The translations under genes and the position numbers were made by a program. DNA of 64,000 nt from contig OZ024907.1 of NCBI GenBank assembly GCA_964017125.1, positions 20,228,206-20,292,205 on the forward strand, in the 5' to 3' direction. Origin of the DNA: Flabesymbios commensalis. Taxonomy: Eukaryota; Annelida; Polychaeta; Terebellida; Flabelligeridae. Below the pieces are notes generated by a model. The model ran no database searches. It was not told where the DNA came from and saw only the letters and a list, made by a program, of their open reading frames with translations. Positions 11,634 through 23,100 of this stretch are shown here, one piece after another (position 1 is the stretch's first letter; every line of letters starts with the position of its first letter).

Positions 11634-12323
11634 GGGAGAGTCGAGCACCTTGACCATAGGGGTACGTTCAACCACTTGACTTTTCTCTGTTTGTTTAAGT
11701 CACAATCGCCAGATATCCCGTCAATATGACCACCTGGTGGTATGTGAACGAACCAAAAATTAAAGGGCACATTAGATCACCTTATCAGGCTAATTTTGAC
11801 TAAGATCTACTATTTAACATTTGTTTTGGCAAAAACAAATCGCAGCCATTTTATCTTGAGGAATTTTGATGGGGCACGTTGAACCATGAAACGTGGGGCA
11901 CGTTGAACTATAGTTCAATGTAAAATTTGGGCACCTTGAACATAGGGGCACGTTGAGCCACTTGATTTTTCAATAAAAGTCGGGTGTTGTATAAACACAA
12001 ATCATATATAACTAGGCTATCACTGATGGCAATAGTGCTGCTTATGTGTCATTTCAAAACCGTTATTTCAATTTTTATCGTGGTTCAAGATACCCCGACT
12101 CATGGTTCAAGGTGCCCCGTAGGAGGGGCAGGTTGAGCCTATGGAAAAAAATAATTAAAATGTGATTTTTATTTTAGTGAGAGAATAAGTCCAAGTTATT
12201 TTATGCCAGGGAGTTACCTTTTTCTACAGCTGTCATTTGCCATACAAAAAATAATTCAGTTCCATCCTGACTTGACAGAGGGTTGAAGAATTGAAAAAAT
12301 GGTTCATGGTGCCCACTCTCCCC
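11634..12323. mobile_element. 690 bp TA-flanked DNA element with GGGGAGAGT ends
   Basis: The left end GGGAGAGTCGAGCACCTTGA mirrors the right end GGTGCCCACTCTCCCC, and both sides are flanked by TA. The word GGGGCACGTTGAACC and its complement GGTTCAAGGTGCCCC recur inside (for example 11660, 11873, 11900, 11928, 11952, 12110, 12300), giving subterminal repeats in both directions. No transposase frame is present. A TA duplication suits Tc1/mariner-like or other TA-targeting groups, and the group is not settled. Confidence 0.7.
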
Positions 12324-12657
12324 TATGCCTTTCTATGATGATCATTTCACTGTTAGATTGCTTGTTACCACATGTATTTTGCATTCGTTTGAAGCTGTAA
12401 TAACTAACGCAATTTCCATCTTCAAATGTGTTGAATGCTGAATTCAGTGTCATTTTATTTGTGTAGAATCTTGCTTGATAACTTCTATAATTGGGCCATC
12501 GTGAACCCTTAAAGCGATGAATTCTTTTATGAAAATCATGGAAACCAAAGGGGTTTTTCCAATTTGAAATCATCATGAATGTCTTAGTCAGCCCTTTCCG
12601 GTTCCTTTGAATACCTCTATGTTGTCATGATTCTACGGCCTTTGGAGATATTTTTAC

Positions 12658-12750
12658 TCTTTCAGTGCGGGGATCGACTTTAGTCGTCAGAATCTGACGT
12701 CTGTAGACGTCAGATTCGGACGACTAAAGTCGATCCTCGCGTTGTAAGGG
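12658..12750. mobile_element. Short TTAA-flanked MITE, near-perfect 93 bp hairpin
   Basis: The arms run from TCTTTCAGTGCGGGGATCGA to TCGATCCTCGCGTTGTAAGGG around a central GACGTCTGTAGACGTC. TTAA follows at 12751-12754 and a decayed TTAC precedes. It shares its arms with the longer elements at 12901 and 20292 and looks like their deletion derivative. Confidence 0.75.
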
Positions 12751-12900
12751 TTAATCATATATCCACACATAAAGTTTAACTGCCTCTCACCATACCTCAT
12801 AAACCCCCTGGATCTAACGCTGAATCTGAATGTAAGATATTGTATATATTTATCTGATTATGGAAGATTATCATTATTTAAGGGAGATACCGCTACTTAA

Positions 12901-13122
12901 CCCTTTCAGTGCGGGGACCGCCCCTATACGTCAGAATTTGACGTATGTAGACGTCAGATTCTGACGTATAAAGAGGTCCCCGCACTGAAATAATTAGAAT
13001 ATTTCTAACTGCCGTAGACCCATAACATAGATATTTCAATGAAGCGGAAGCAGTTATCTAAGATATTTATGATGATTTCAAAAATCCATGATTTTTACAA
13101 AAATAATTCAGCGTTGTAAGGG
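12901..13122. mobile_element. TTAA-flanked MITE, ~222 bp, hairpin at left end
   Basis: TTAA (12897-12900) precedes CCCTTTCAGTGCGGGGACCG. A hairpin centred on GACGTATGTAGACGTC fills 12901-12990. A unique half then follows (GCCGTAGACCCATAACATAG, TTTATGATGATTTCAAA), ending in CAGCGTTGTAAGGG. The CCC...GGG termini and TTAA target are the hallmark of piggyBac-type elements, and no transposase is encoded. The right flank is not TTAA because a foldback abuts it. Confidence 0.75.
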
Positions 13123-13484
13123 ACGCAATCAGGCTAAAATCATGAAAAAAACAGTATTTTTTATTTTTGTTTTTTTAACATGGCCACGTGAAGTGAACAT
13201 GCCCATAGATTTGCGTAAGTTTTTTAATGGTTGTGCTGCGCATTTACCAGTTAAGCGGGATATAAAGACAGTCCCCATTTCTTATATCTGACATGCATGA
13301 CCAAAATAAGAAATACGGGAATTTCGTCTTTATATTTCGCTTAACTGGTAAATGCGCAACACAAAAATTTTAAAAAATGCAGTTCTAGTCTATGGACATG
13401 TTTACAGCATATTATCATATTAAGAAGCCAAAAATAAAAATACTGATTTTTTGATGATTTTAGCCTGATTGTGTCGCTTTAAGT
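13113..13484. mobile_element. Foldback element with ~180 bp inverted arms
   Basis: The left arm (GACGCAATCAGGCTAAAATCAT, then TATTTTTTATTTTTG, CCCATAGATTTGCGTAA, GCGCATTTACCAGTTAAGCG, ATATAAAGAC) is repeated in reverse on the right (ATATTTCGCTTAACTGGTAA ... CTATGGACATG ... GATGATTTTAGCCTGATTG). The arms meet near 13290 with almost no spacer. It overlaps or abuts the right end of the MITE at 12901-13122. Confidence 0.8.
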
Positions 13485-13489
13485 GGGGG

Positions 13490-15249
13490 TGTCATGTTTG
13501 CTAAATATGTCATTTATTTCTCGTTTTAGCAGTAGTTTATGTTGGCTTATAACTGCCAAATTTCCTTAAGGATGAACTCGTTTTGAAGGAATAATAAGCC
13601 TGATTAAGGCTTTATTACAGTTTATTTAAGGCGTTATTACGCCTTAAGAAAGGCGTTTTTGCGCCTTAAGACTTTTTAACGCTCTAAATTTAAGCACTTT
13701 AACGCCATAATATGGAATGACTTTTTCTAAATAGGGGATTCCTCTGAAACGAAATTTGGCCGTTTTGGGCTACTGTCAGGTAGTTTGACTGATTTTAAGG
13801 TTGATCCCCAACCAAATCCCATCCTAAAATATGTTGAAGCTCCAGCTAGAACGTAGGTAGGTGTAGGCCAAGACTGGAACTAGTTTTTACATGCCCCCGG
13901 CACGCTGAAAGGAATACGCCGGGTGGGACCATAAGATTGTACTGTCAGAGCTGCTTTTTCAACTGATTCTTTCGTTGAAGTATAGAATGTTTTCTTTTTT
14001 AGTGTAAAAACTGAATATATAATGTAGCGTACATGTATTGATTGATAAGTGTCGAAATTTAATTTTAAAACAATATCGATATACCAAATGTGATATAGTT
14101 TTAATGCTAGTCATACTCTACAAAAATATAGATCTATATGTACTATGTTTTTAGATTTCTGCTTTTCTAGAAAAGTATGTACCTATACATACATACAATT
14201 AAGTTGATACAAAATATTTAAAGCACGATCCCAATGCAAATAATATTATTGCTTCTGTAAGAAACTTATATCTTGAACTATTTCACATACAACAATTTTG
14301 TTTGGCACTTACTTTTCTTCATGTTGTTTGTTCAAGATTTGCGGAACAACACATTTGCTCCAATTTAACTGACACAATTTCAGTTAACCGTTCCCTGTTT
14401 GTCTAATGGCGACGCACATGGTTACAGTATACTCACTCTTAATACCACTAGAGTAATGTACAAACAAGGAAGCTGCACCCAGATGATACGAGTCATTAAA
14501 CAAATGTTGCTGTAATGCATCGTAGACGCAGGACCAACATCACATCAACATTTGTTAAAATGACTCGTCTTTGTTGGCATGAGAACGTACTGTCCGGCCT
14601 TGAACGAGCTCACATCGTAAATTAAATTAGATGTATGTCTACTACCTGTATGTGGGCCGTGGATTGCTATATTCGTTTTACTCGTGAAAATCAACGTGTT
14701 TCAACATGGCGATCAATGAGAGCGATCTCCACCCACTATCCCCAAACGCCTATAACTTTTCAATATCGTTGTAACAAATGAGTTGAGCATGGGATGTAGT
14801 AGGTGAAATGTAGCTGATTCATTTGATTCCGATGAATCTGTTATTGACCTGATTAACCGAGGCAAAGTCTTAGATATTACCGTTCAAATGAAAGTCCCAC
14901 ATTTTTGAGTGGGCGCAATCTGTGACTGAAACATTCAATCTCAAGTTGTGTTTCAGCCACGTTGGGGGTATACGTACTTGGTACAATGAATGCCATGAAC
15001 CATTAAACACCGAAGGGTTACTTTTAGACATACATTAACATCAATGGGCTATTTTTGGCACACAATAACCTGAATAAAATCCAGGCCTACTACGTTATTT
15101 TTTCAATCACCCTTTACTGGTCCTGTGGATACTCTTTCTAACATTGTGACCTGCGTGATGCTATTTCTAACATAGTGTCCTGCTTTCTAAAAAGTCGTTA
15201 ACAAGCGCATATTATATGACGATCAGTAATTCAGAATTTTCGCATATTA
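13490..15249. other. Mostly unique non-coding DNA
   Basis: No gene or repeat supported. A small run of related words around GGCGTTATTACGCCTTAAG (13630-13700) forms local mirror repeats. A few RNA-like hairpins are possible, but none is distinctive. Confidence 0.35.
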
Positions 15250-15649
15250 GGCCACTATGTTTCTATTTTCTGTTTTAGATGAGCGCGCGCATCAGATTTA
15301 GGCAGCGCATTACCAAAAAAAACATGTGTTTTTTTCTGCCCAGCGCGCGCATCGGACTGTTGCCGATTTCCGAAAAAACAGTTAATTTCAGGAGATAAAA
15401 AAAACATTCCGAGGAAAAAAAAAGTATATTTCAACAGAAAAAAAGAAGATTCCAGCTTGGTTTTTTTCGTCGCTCTCATTAACTTATCTAGAAATGTGTC
15501 CAATGTTTTTTATATTTCGTCGCCTTCATTAACTTTTTCAAAAAATAGGGTCAATGTTTTTGTTTTCTTAAATGTTTTTTTTTACCGTCCTCCCTTATTA
15601 GATTTTGATTTTTTCATTATATAAAACAGAGAAATTAAACATAGTGGCC
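15250..15649. mobile_element. Harbinger/Tourist-like MITE, 400 bp, TTA target duplication
   Basis: The left end GGCCACTATGTTTCTATTTT and the right end AAACATAGTGGCC are inverted repeats (~13 perfect, then imperfect over ~30 bp). TTA flanks both sides exactly (15247-15249 and 15650-15652). A TTA duplication with GG-initial ends is the PIF/Harbinger pattern. The interior is A/T homopolymer-rich with GCGCGCGCATC words in direct repeat and no transposase. Confidence 0.8.
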
Positions 15650-16060
15650 TTAGCTGTTGTAACCACGGGGAAATGAGACCCTATGTTGAAGTGCAACAGC
15701 CCTGCATAATCAAAAGAGACTTACCTTTTCGCACCATTTTTCGCACCATGTTGTATCAACACACGATATCGGAATTAAAATCCAAATATATTTTCAAAAT
15801 AATTCGTAGAGAATGATTTTGAAAATACCACAGGTAAACTATTAAACTTCGTACTTTTAATCCATTATAACAATCTTATCGGTTTTGAAGAACGTCAAAG
15901 TAGGCAATGGCATGCAAACTTGGTCTCTTTGACGCTATTTGTCTTCTAGCTCATATGACAGGTATGGCATGTAAGACGTTGATATTCGGATTTAGCACAA
16001 AATTCCCAGTTAGACCTTCAAAAGTTTTGGACCCGTTCGGGACATTTTGACACCTGAGCT

Positions 16061-16353
16061 AATATGTCTGTGCATACGATATCTGTCTGTACATGCGATA
16101 TGTATCTGTACATACGATATGTCTCTGTGCATACGATGTATATCTGTACATACGATATGTGTCTGCATGTACATACGATCTGTGTCTATGCATGCGTTAT
16201 ATGTCTGTACATACGATCTGTATATGTAAATACGACCTGTGTATGTACATAGGCTTACGATATGTTTCTGTACATACGGTCTGTGTCTGTACATACGATT
16301 TGTGTATGTAAATACGATATGGCTCTGTACGCACGATAGCCTATGTGTGTGTA
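16061..16353. repeat. 19 bp minisatellite, about 15 copies
   Basis: Unit like TGTCTGTACATACGATATG, with variants ATATGTCTCTG and GATCTGTGTCTG. The unit length is not a multiple of three, so all three frames stay open and give shadow ORFs. Confidence 0.92.
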
Positions 16354-17453
16354 CATACGATTCAATTCAGTCAATATCTCGTTCTCTTGGAATTTAAGCT
16401 GGCATTGATGGCAAATTTAAAATGGTTTAAGCTTTTATACGATAATGACGCAAAATAATTCATATCAACATACTATAATTTTACCTTAATACTCAACTTG
16501 AATTTGGAATACAATGACTAACGAAATTGAATCTGTACACCATCAGTAGTTATTTTGAGATCTGATAAGTACAGCTGTGTCTGCAATGTTTTGACAGCTG
16601 AGAAGATATCAAAAGATATATTGTGCGATATTTAAACACAAATCACAACGACTGCTTATATTATGAAAATGAAGGAATATTCTTCACGACAGCAAGTTTT
16701 GACACCGCGAGGCCTCAGGCCAAACGTCTGCGACCTCGGGAGCAGCGAGCCTTGCGTTGGAAAATGGGAATATTATAATTTGGGGTTGAAATAATTTGAC
16801 ATCTGGTTTCTCAAACATCAGTATTTTACCATCCATTTTGAAACTGAAATTACTTTAACACTTTCAGCTTCATAATGAATAATGGTTACATAACGTGAAG
16901 GAGGATTTGCCTATTAAATTTTTACGATTAGCAGTTATCAATTGCTATAATCGAAATAATCATTGTTTTCATTGGAATTAATAAGTTTACAAAATATACC
17001 TTATTTAAGGTCAGTAAACACACACGTGGATAACAAACATGTTTATAATCACCCCAAATGTTGCCAGCTAATCAGCATATATAAGGTCATGACCCCATTA
17101 ATCTCCACGCTGATTTGTAGATACTCAGCTGGCTGAGGCGTGGCAAATCAATAACCATTTGAACGTATTGATTATAATAGAACAATCAACACCAGGTTTC
17201 GCAGTGCGTGACTTACCAAACTCTAATATCAATCAACTTGGAATAATGATTACAATGGTAGTTGGTAACCTTTAAATTGCTAATCTCGTCTATTACATTT
17301 TTTATCCATTTCATTTGTCTCTCAAATAGCAATTTTGAAGGAGAAATTGGCATTGAATTGACTTGACTGACATATGTTTCGATTTAAATTGTAATCATGT
17401 TGGTAATTGTATCCACCCAAAGCTGTCGGTCACGGTTGTGAGACAACGTTTAG
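16354..17453. other. Unique non-coding DNA
   Basis: No gene, no repeat recognised. Confidence 0.35.
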
Positions 17454-17628
17454 CCCTTTAAGCCAGTTAAAGATAAAACGTGACATTAATCAGCAGGATT
17501 TGAAATTTGTTGACCTCCATTTGGTCAAATCTGCATAATTCTCACTCACTTGAAGTTGTGGATCGCGTCAGCGAGACGCAACTTCAAGTGTGTAAAAATT
17601 CGAATTGAATAATTTGGCGGTTAAAGGG
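17454..17628. mobile_element. TTAA-flanked MITE, 175 bp, internal GAAGTTG hairpin
   Basis: Left end CCCTTTAAGCCAGTTAAAGA after TTAG, right end GGCGGTTAAAGGG before TTAA (17629-17632). A separate hairpin lies inside: CACTTGAAGTTG...GCGTCAGCGAGACGC...CAACTTCAAGTG (17548-17592). It has the same design as the elements at 29200 and 60549 with a different interior. Confidence 0.7.
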
Positions 17629-17632
17629 TTAA

Positions 17633-19529
17633 GTGGAATTAATTATATTCTATAATTTAGCTGTTTTAGGTTTAATTCTTTATCTGCTATATCCGGCATC
17701 TCACATATCTTAGATGAAATTACTTCAATAGAAAACGCCGTCAACCATCAAAGCAAACCGTTTAGCTTCAAATTGATATACTGCATTGATTTGGCAATTT
17801 TAATTTAATGCGTAGGTAAAGCCTAAAGGGTCGATTGATCGTGACATTGCAATGGTTGAGAACAAGTTACAATTGTCGTTCTTAAAAAAAACTTTAATAA
17901 AATTGTTGACATTTATTTTTATGTGCTAGTTAAAATAGATTATTAATTCAGTATGCAATTTTTTTTATTGCTATTAAATTATCAGGAAAAAGTATAGTAT
18001 AAAATTATTCACGCATTATCTGGAAGCTGTTCAGCAGCTGATCAAATCAGCTAAGTTTATAAAAAGATCAATCAGGTAGGAGCCCTGCAGTCCAAACAAA
18101 TCACCGGTGATTAGGACAGGGTCATGTTTTTATCAGTCAGATAATTAAGTGTATTATCCGGTGATAAATCTCCAGAGTCCATTGTGGCTTTGTTGACACG
18201 CGTTCACCACTGCTCGGCTGAATATTGATGACAACTGGGACCTAGAGACTAACACCGCCAGTCCTGTCATGTCTATGCTGAAAGCAGCAGTAACTGGTAA
18301 ATTTTCAACTGCTGTTTGTCTTAACATTTTTCTATTCTCAGGAGTCGCCAGATGTCTTGTTTTATTTGTCTAGCACCGATTCCTTGTGAAATGTATTACT
18401 TTTATCAACAAGAGTAATATGTGGCTTTTAAGAATGGTTTGAATTAAAAAATTGTACTCGTAAACCTAAGCTTAAATAGCGTGGCAATAACTCGTGTAGA
18501 ATATGGCTGACATGACTTGGTACCAACACCATTATTAAAATAAAACGAAAGAAAACATAAATCTTGTATAATAATCTTACAATGTCACATACATTTTTAC
18601 TAGTTTTACCAACATTTTAACAACTAGTAAAAATCTGAGTCATTTTGAACTCTTCTGCTGCCGAATTGTTTGTTTCTCTTTTTCATTTATTTAAAAATCA
18701 AATGAAATGACAAAAATGTTACTATTAATTTTAGCCAAAAAAAATGTATCCCCCAGATTACATTTGATTTGATCAACTGATACCTTACATAGGCTAATTT
18801 TCCATTTTTAGGGGAATTTAATTTGTCTTGAAACCATTTTGAACTACAACAGATCTTAATTTTAAGAGTACAGAGTCGCCGCGGTCTAGACCACTTAATT
18901 GTCTGCTAGTGACGCGTACACGCCTCATTTCACATGTTTCGAATAAAATTATTTTAATATAAAAATGCGATCAAACATTAAACTCAAGGAGATTGAACAT
19001 TATTCAATTTGATATAATAGTCTAATTACAATTAGGTATTTTGTAGAATCGGGTTCATTTACTGTCAGGTAGGCATCGCGTTATCATCAATAACTATGCC
19101 AGAAAATATGTTGAACTTTCCTGGAATAAAGGGTTAAAAAGGATCACGTTTTATCTTATAATATCTCTTTCTGGTGAATATTGTAAATGCGGCCACGGAT
19201 GTGTTAATTCAGAGTCATAGTGGTGAAATGGAGGTCAACAAACCAGAAGAGGGAGTGGAGTGGGCTAAACATATAAATACATGTGTGGCAAAACTTACAG
19301 TGACAGGAAAGCTTTGACGGCAGTCACACATTATTTATATTTAGATTCGGTATCAAGGTCTTGGCCCACGCTAGAATTTGGGCTATGGCATTTTCAGCAC
19401 TTTGTGGCAATGTGACAATATGAGGCTCAACATGGACGCAAAATAAATATATGTAAACGTAGATAAAAAGATAACACAGGAGCAGTAAAAACGTTATTCA
19501 CATCTCGTCAACTTGCTATTAAAGTAACT
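17633..19529. other. Unique non-coding DNA
   Basis: Nothing recognised. It may belong to the left part of the large duplication, but I found no convincing partner near 50-52 kb. Confidence 0.3.
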
Positions 19530-20015
19530 GTAACTGCCACTTTACAAAGTGGGAGATACTAGTATTACATACTCAGGTGACGATTCAAATGGCCACACGC
19601 ATCGAAGATAGGACACATTCAAGGTGTGAGGAAGAAAGTTAGGCGAAAAGACCAACAGCAAAAGCAGACGAGAATACAGCACTGCTAGCAGTGAGATCTA
19701 TAATAAATTGTCAGATGGCCTCAGTCGCCTTGGAAAAGAATACAACCTTAAAAGCATTAAAGACATCTTGTAATTATAGACATCTCACACAGACGTCTCT
19801 GGCAGCGCTGTATCGTTATGCCATGATATATGTATGACCCTCTATGACCTTGAAGTTATGGCCGTCTTTGACCTTCAAGAATCGCCCGATGTCTGGCCTC
19901 CTGTCTCCAGGTAATTGACTGGAATCCGTAAAACTCTGACCAGACCATTATCACAGGATAAACTGATAAAGGACACACACCTGTCCCTCTCAACGTCCAA
20001 ACACATGTTCTGCTT
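19530..20015. repeat. Duplicated block A1 (partner 52575-53015)
   Basis: Shares, in the same order and strand, the hairpin core TGCCACTTTACAAAGTGGG, then TTGTCAGATGGCCTCAGTCG, TTTGACCTTCAAG..., GACCAGACCATTATCACAGG and ATAAACTGAT...CAACGTCCAAA with 52.6-53.0 kb. The similarity is patchy and there is no shared open frame. Confidence 0.75.
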
Positions 20016-20291
20016 CTATTAGAGTCATGGGTTGAGTGTTCATTGAACCCTTTAAGCCCCATGTCATATTTATGTGTAAAAAGACATATTCTGAATAAAA
20101 TGTAATCAGCATAAAATGATATAATCCGTCACATTAAGGACTTTCTGAGATTTCATTTGAAATATTATACTTGAGTATTCCATAATATCAGAACGTTTTA
20201 CTTCAGGTTGAGGTGAGAATTGTTGCATTCATATAATCAAAGTGGTTTATTATCCAGTGTTTGAATAGGGCAGAATATATACCTTTTTAAA

Positions 20292-20532
20292 CCCTTACAG
20301 TGTGAGTATCGCCTTTAGTCGACACAATCTGACGTCTGTAGACGTCAGATTCTGACGTGTAAAGTCGATCCCCGCGCTGTAAGAGTAAATAAATTTATAA
20401 TGGCCGTAGACCAATAACATAGGTATTCAAATGAATTAGAAAGAATAAATTAAGACATTCATGATAATTTCAAATTGAAAAAAACACCTTTGGTCTCCAA
20501 GGTTTTCATTAAAACATTCAGCGCTTTAAGGG
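20292..20532. mobile_element. TTAA-flanked MITE, 241 bp, same family as 12901-13122
   Basis: CCCTTACAGTGTGAGTATCG opens a GACGTCTGTAGACGTC-centred hairpin. The unique half (GCCGTAGACCAATAACATAG, TTGGTCTCCAAGG) follows and the element ends CAGCGCTTTAAGGG. Left flank TTAA(A), right flank TTAG. Confidence 0.8.
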
Positions 20533-21397
20533 TTAGGTTTCACATCCCACACAAATCCCCTGGAAATTATTAAGATAATCTACAGATGCTCAGCTAATCA
20601 ACTAATTCAATTTGGAGATGAATATGTCTCGTACATATATTTTTTTTGTGATGTTTCGCCAAATAAATGAGAACAACTAACTGACATCAAGCGTTGGTTC
20701 ACCGCTATAATTGGGTTGTTTACTCAAGGAAATACGCTTTTCTTTCTTTGAACCGCTCCTAATTAAATCCAATAATTTAATTAATTTAAGTCTAAGTCAT
20801 TCCTTAGATTAGAAGCTGCACCTAAATATAGGCCTACCTTGCAATCACAAAATGTCTGCTCCGAGACCGGAAGTTCATCTAATATCGCGTGTTCATTTCA
20901 TTTTTTCTGACACCACCATCAACACAATATTAGATCTAACCGCCCTCGCAAGGATCAATTTCCTGATTTCAGAAACCACAGGGAGCCAGCCCAATTGACT
21001 CTACGTTTTTGCTGCGGGATTGAGGCCAAAGAGTTCAGATCAGAAAGACTGCCAAGCTATGTTCGGATAAAATGACTCATGACGTCCCAGTGAGTCACAT
21101 TCTTGCTAGATGTATCTGCCTTTAAGGTGTGATTTAAAACCTTTTTCATAGTTTTTAACACCCATCTATTTGTTCCCCTTTTCACTTTAACACTCTTAGC
21201 CCAGTTATTTCTTCTCGTCTTTCAACATTCTTAACCTGTTGGCACCTATATATTTATTATCCTTTTTCAACACTCTTAACCTGTTAGCACCTTGCTATAT
21301 ATTATTCTCCTGCCTAACACTCTTTACTTACTACCACCTGACTATGTATTCTCCTTTTTAACACTCTAAAACCTGTTAGCATCTATATATTTATTCT

Positions 21398-21570
21398 CCG
21401 AACGAGAGGTAGGGAGCTCGGCCTCAGACCGCCAGGGTTCAAATTTCGAATCATGTGCCAGGGGGGGCAGTGTGACATCTCATCCATCTCACCATCCTCA
21501 GGAGGTTCTCCTGGCCAAGTTTAGCCTATATGTGCACAACGGAGGTATAAACCCCCATCACTTGATTTTT
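21398..21570 (+). mobile_element. tRNA-derived SINE, 5'-truncated to its second tRNA-like unit
   Basis: Begins at CGAACGAGAGGTAGGGAGCT and carries GGCCTCAGACCGCCAGGG, then the body CATCTCACCATCCTCAGGAG and TTCTCCTGGCCAAGTTTAGC. The head unit seen at 26045 is absent. Confidence 0.85.
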
Positions 21571-21984
21571 TATATGCAAGTGAATAGAAGCGCGTTATTG
21601 ATAATCTGAAGTCAAAATTGACATTCAAAGGCCTGCAATACATCAAATGATGCACATCAAAAAAACGCAGCACTAGCTCTAAATGATAACACGAGTAAAG
21701 GCACTGATGCAGCACTTTTATTAATAATAGTTACAATAATTTATACAGACTCTTCACTCGTAAATAACGCCATCAGTATCAAGAAAAAACAATGAAGTCG
21801 GTTTATATCTAATTATGTCGGATTACGAATTTTTTATAAAATATTCAACGAAAGTCTAAACTGCCTCACTTCAATGGTTTGTATGATGTTTATGCAATTA
21901 CCTTTTATTGCAAACATGTCCTGTAACAATATCTTAAAACGTTAAGACGAACTAGAAAACATTATGGCAGACATGCCTCTAATA

Positions 21985-22310
21985 CCCTGTGTCAACAAGG
22001 TCATTCTCGTTCGATCTAATGAGCAGGAAATAGCATAGCAAACTTGATACATTGACCCAACGGTGCTTGAATGCTGGCCCACCGTCTATGATGTTGGCCA
22101 ATCAATAAGCCAGCGCTGGGTCAATCTGATTGGTTTCCTGGGCTAGGTCACTGCCTCTAAGCCAGCAGTACGACGGTGATACAAGCCAAGTGAAAGGCAA
22201 GCGAAGGACACGTAGAGAATGTCTCAAGGTCCACAGAAAAATCCGAAATTCTGGAAAGTAATGGCCGATAAAATCTTGACAAAGAGAGTGATGAACACAC
22301 ACCCTACGAA
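21985..22310. repeat. Duplicated block A2 (partner 54505-54735)
   Basis: TGTGTCAACAAGGTCA...TCTAATGAGC, CCAAGTGAAAGGCAAGCGAA, ACGTAGAGAATGT(C/A)TCAAGGTC, AATGGCCGATA...TCTTGACAA and GAGTGAT(G/A)AACACACAC recur collinearly at 54.5-54.7 kb. A CCAAYG-type palindrome (22056-22135) is inserted here and missing from the partner. Confidence 0.85.
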
Positions 22311-23100
22311 GGAGTGCAGATACATCTCCTATTCACTCCATTACCTTATTACGGCTTACATGATTGTGCTGGACCGTTTTATGTGGGCCATTTTCAACAA
22401 AACGTATAACTCAAGTTTTCATAGGATATACTCATGGAATTTTGGTCGGTGCGTTGTGATTCGCTGGGCGGGCGTCAGAATTCGTTGATGATTTGTTGAG
22501 AACGCCTGATGAACGTCATTCATTTTTTGTGCGCGCACATTTTCAGCATGCTCAAAAATGTGAGCGTTTTTTTCCACGTGTGAATGTGGACGCAAGAAGA
22601 ACGTCAGACCAGTGCCAGTCTAACGTTAGGCACAAGTAGAGCTCACGCTCTAAATTCGTTGTGTTTTCGTTGACCGAGGTTTGTCCTATAGTCACACATA
22701 AACGACGCACAGTCCACCCATAAGAAAAATAAAAGAACAAATTTTGAGTCCGGATTTTGAAAGCTGGTAGCGAATGCACAGCGTGTTTCCAACGCGAAGT
22801 GCAAATGAACATCGCTTTGCTAACGCGTTGGACCCATACAGTGCGCATTAAACCTTATAATGCTAATGTCAACGATAATAGTAACTTTTATCAGTTTGTT
22901 TTATACAAATGTAACCATTTTTAAAAGAAAAAATGTGTCTTAAATTTATGATAACATTATATGTTTGGAACTCATTTCGACAAATTAAAAACAAATTTTG
23001 CACTCAAAGCCGAGTATGGTGTGAAAAACCACCTCAAATGATTAAAAATAAAAAGGCGTTCTTCAGAGCTTTAAGAGATAAGCTGCAGAAATAACATAGT

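Noticed and set aside
16010-16311. Tyr/Cys-rich open frames on both strands
   Set aside because: Shadow frames of the 19 bp minisatellite.
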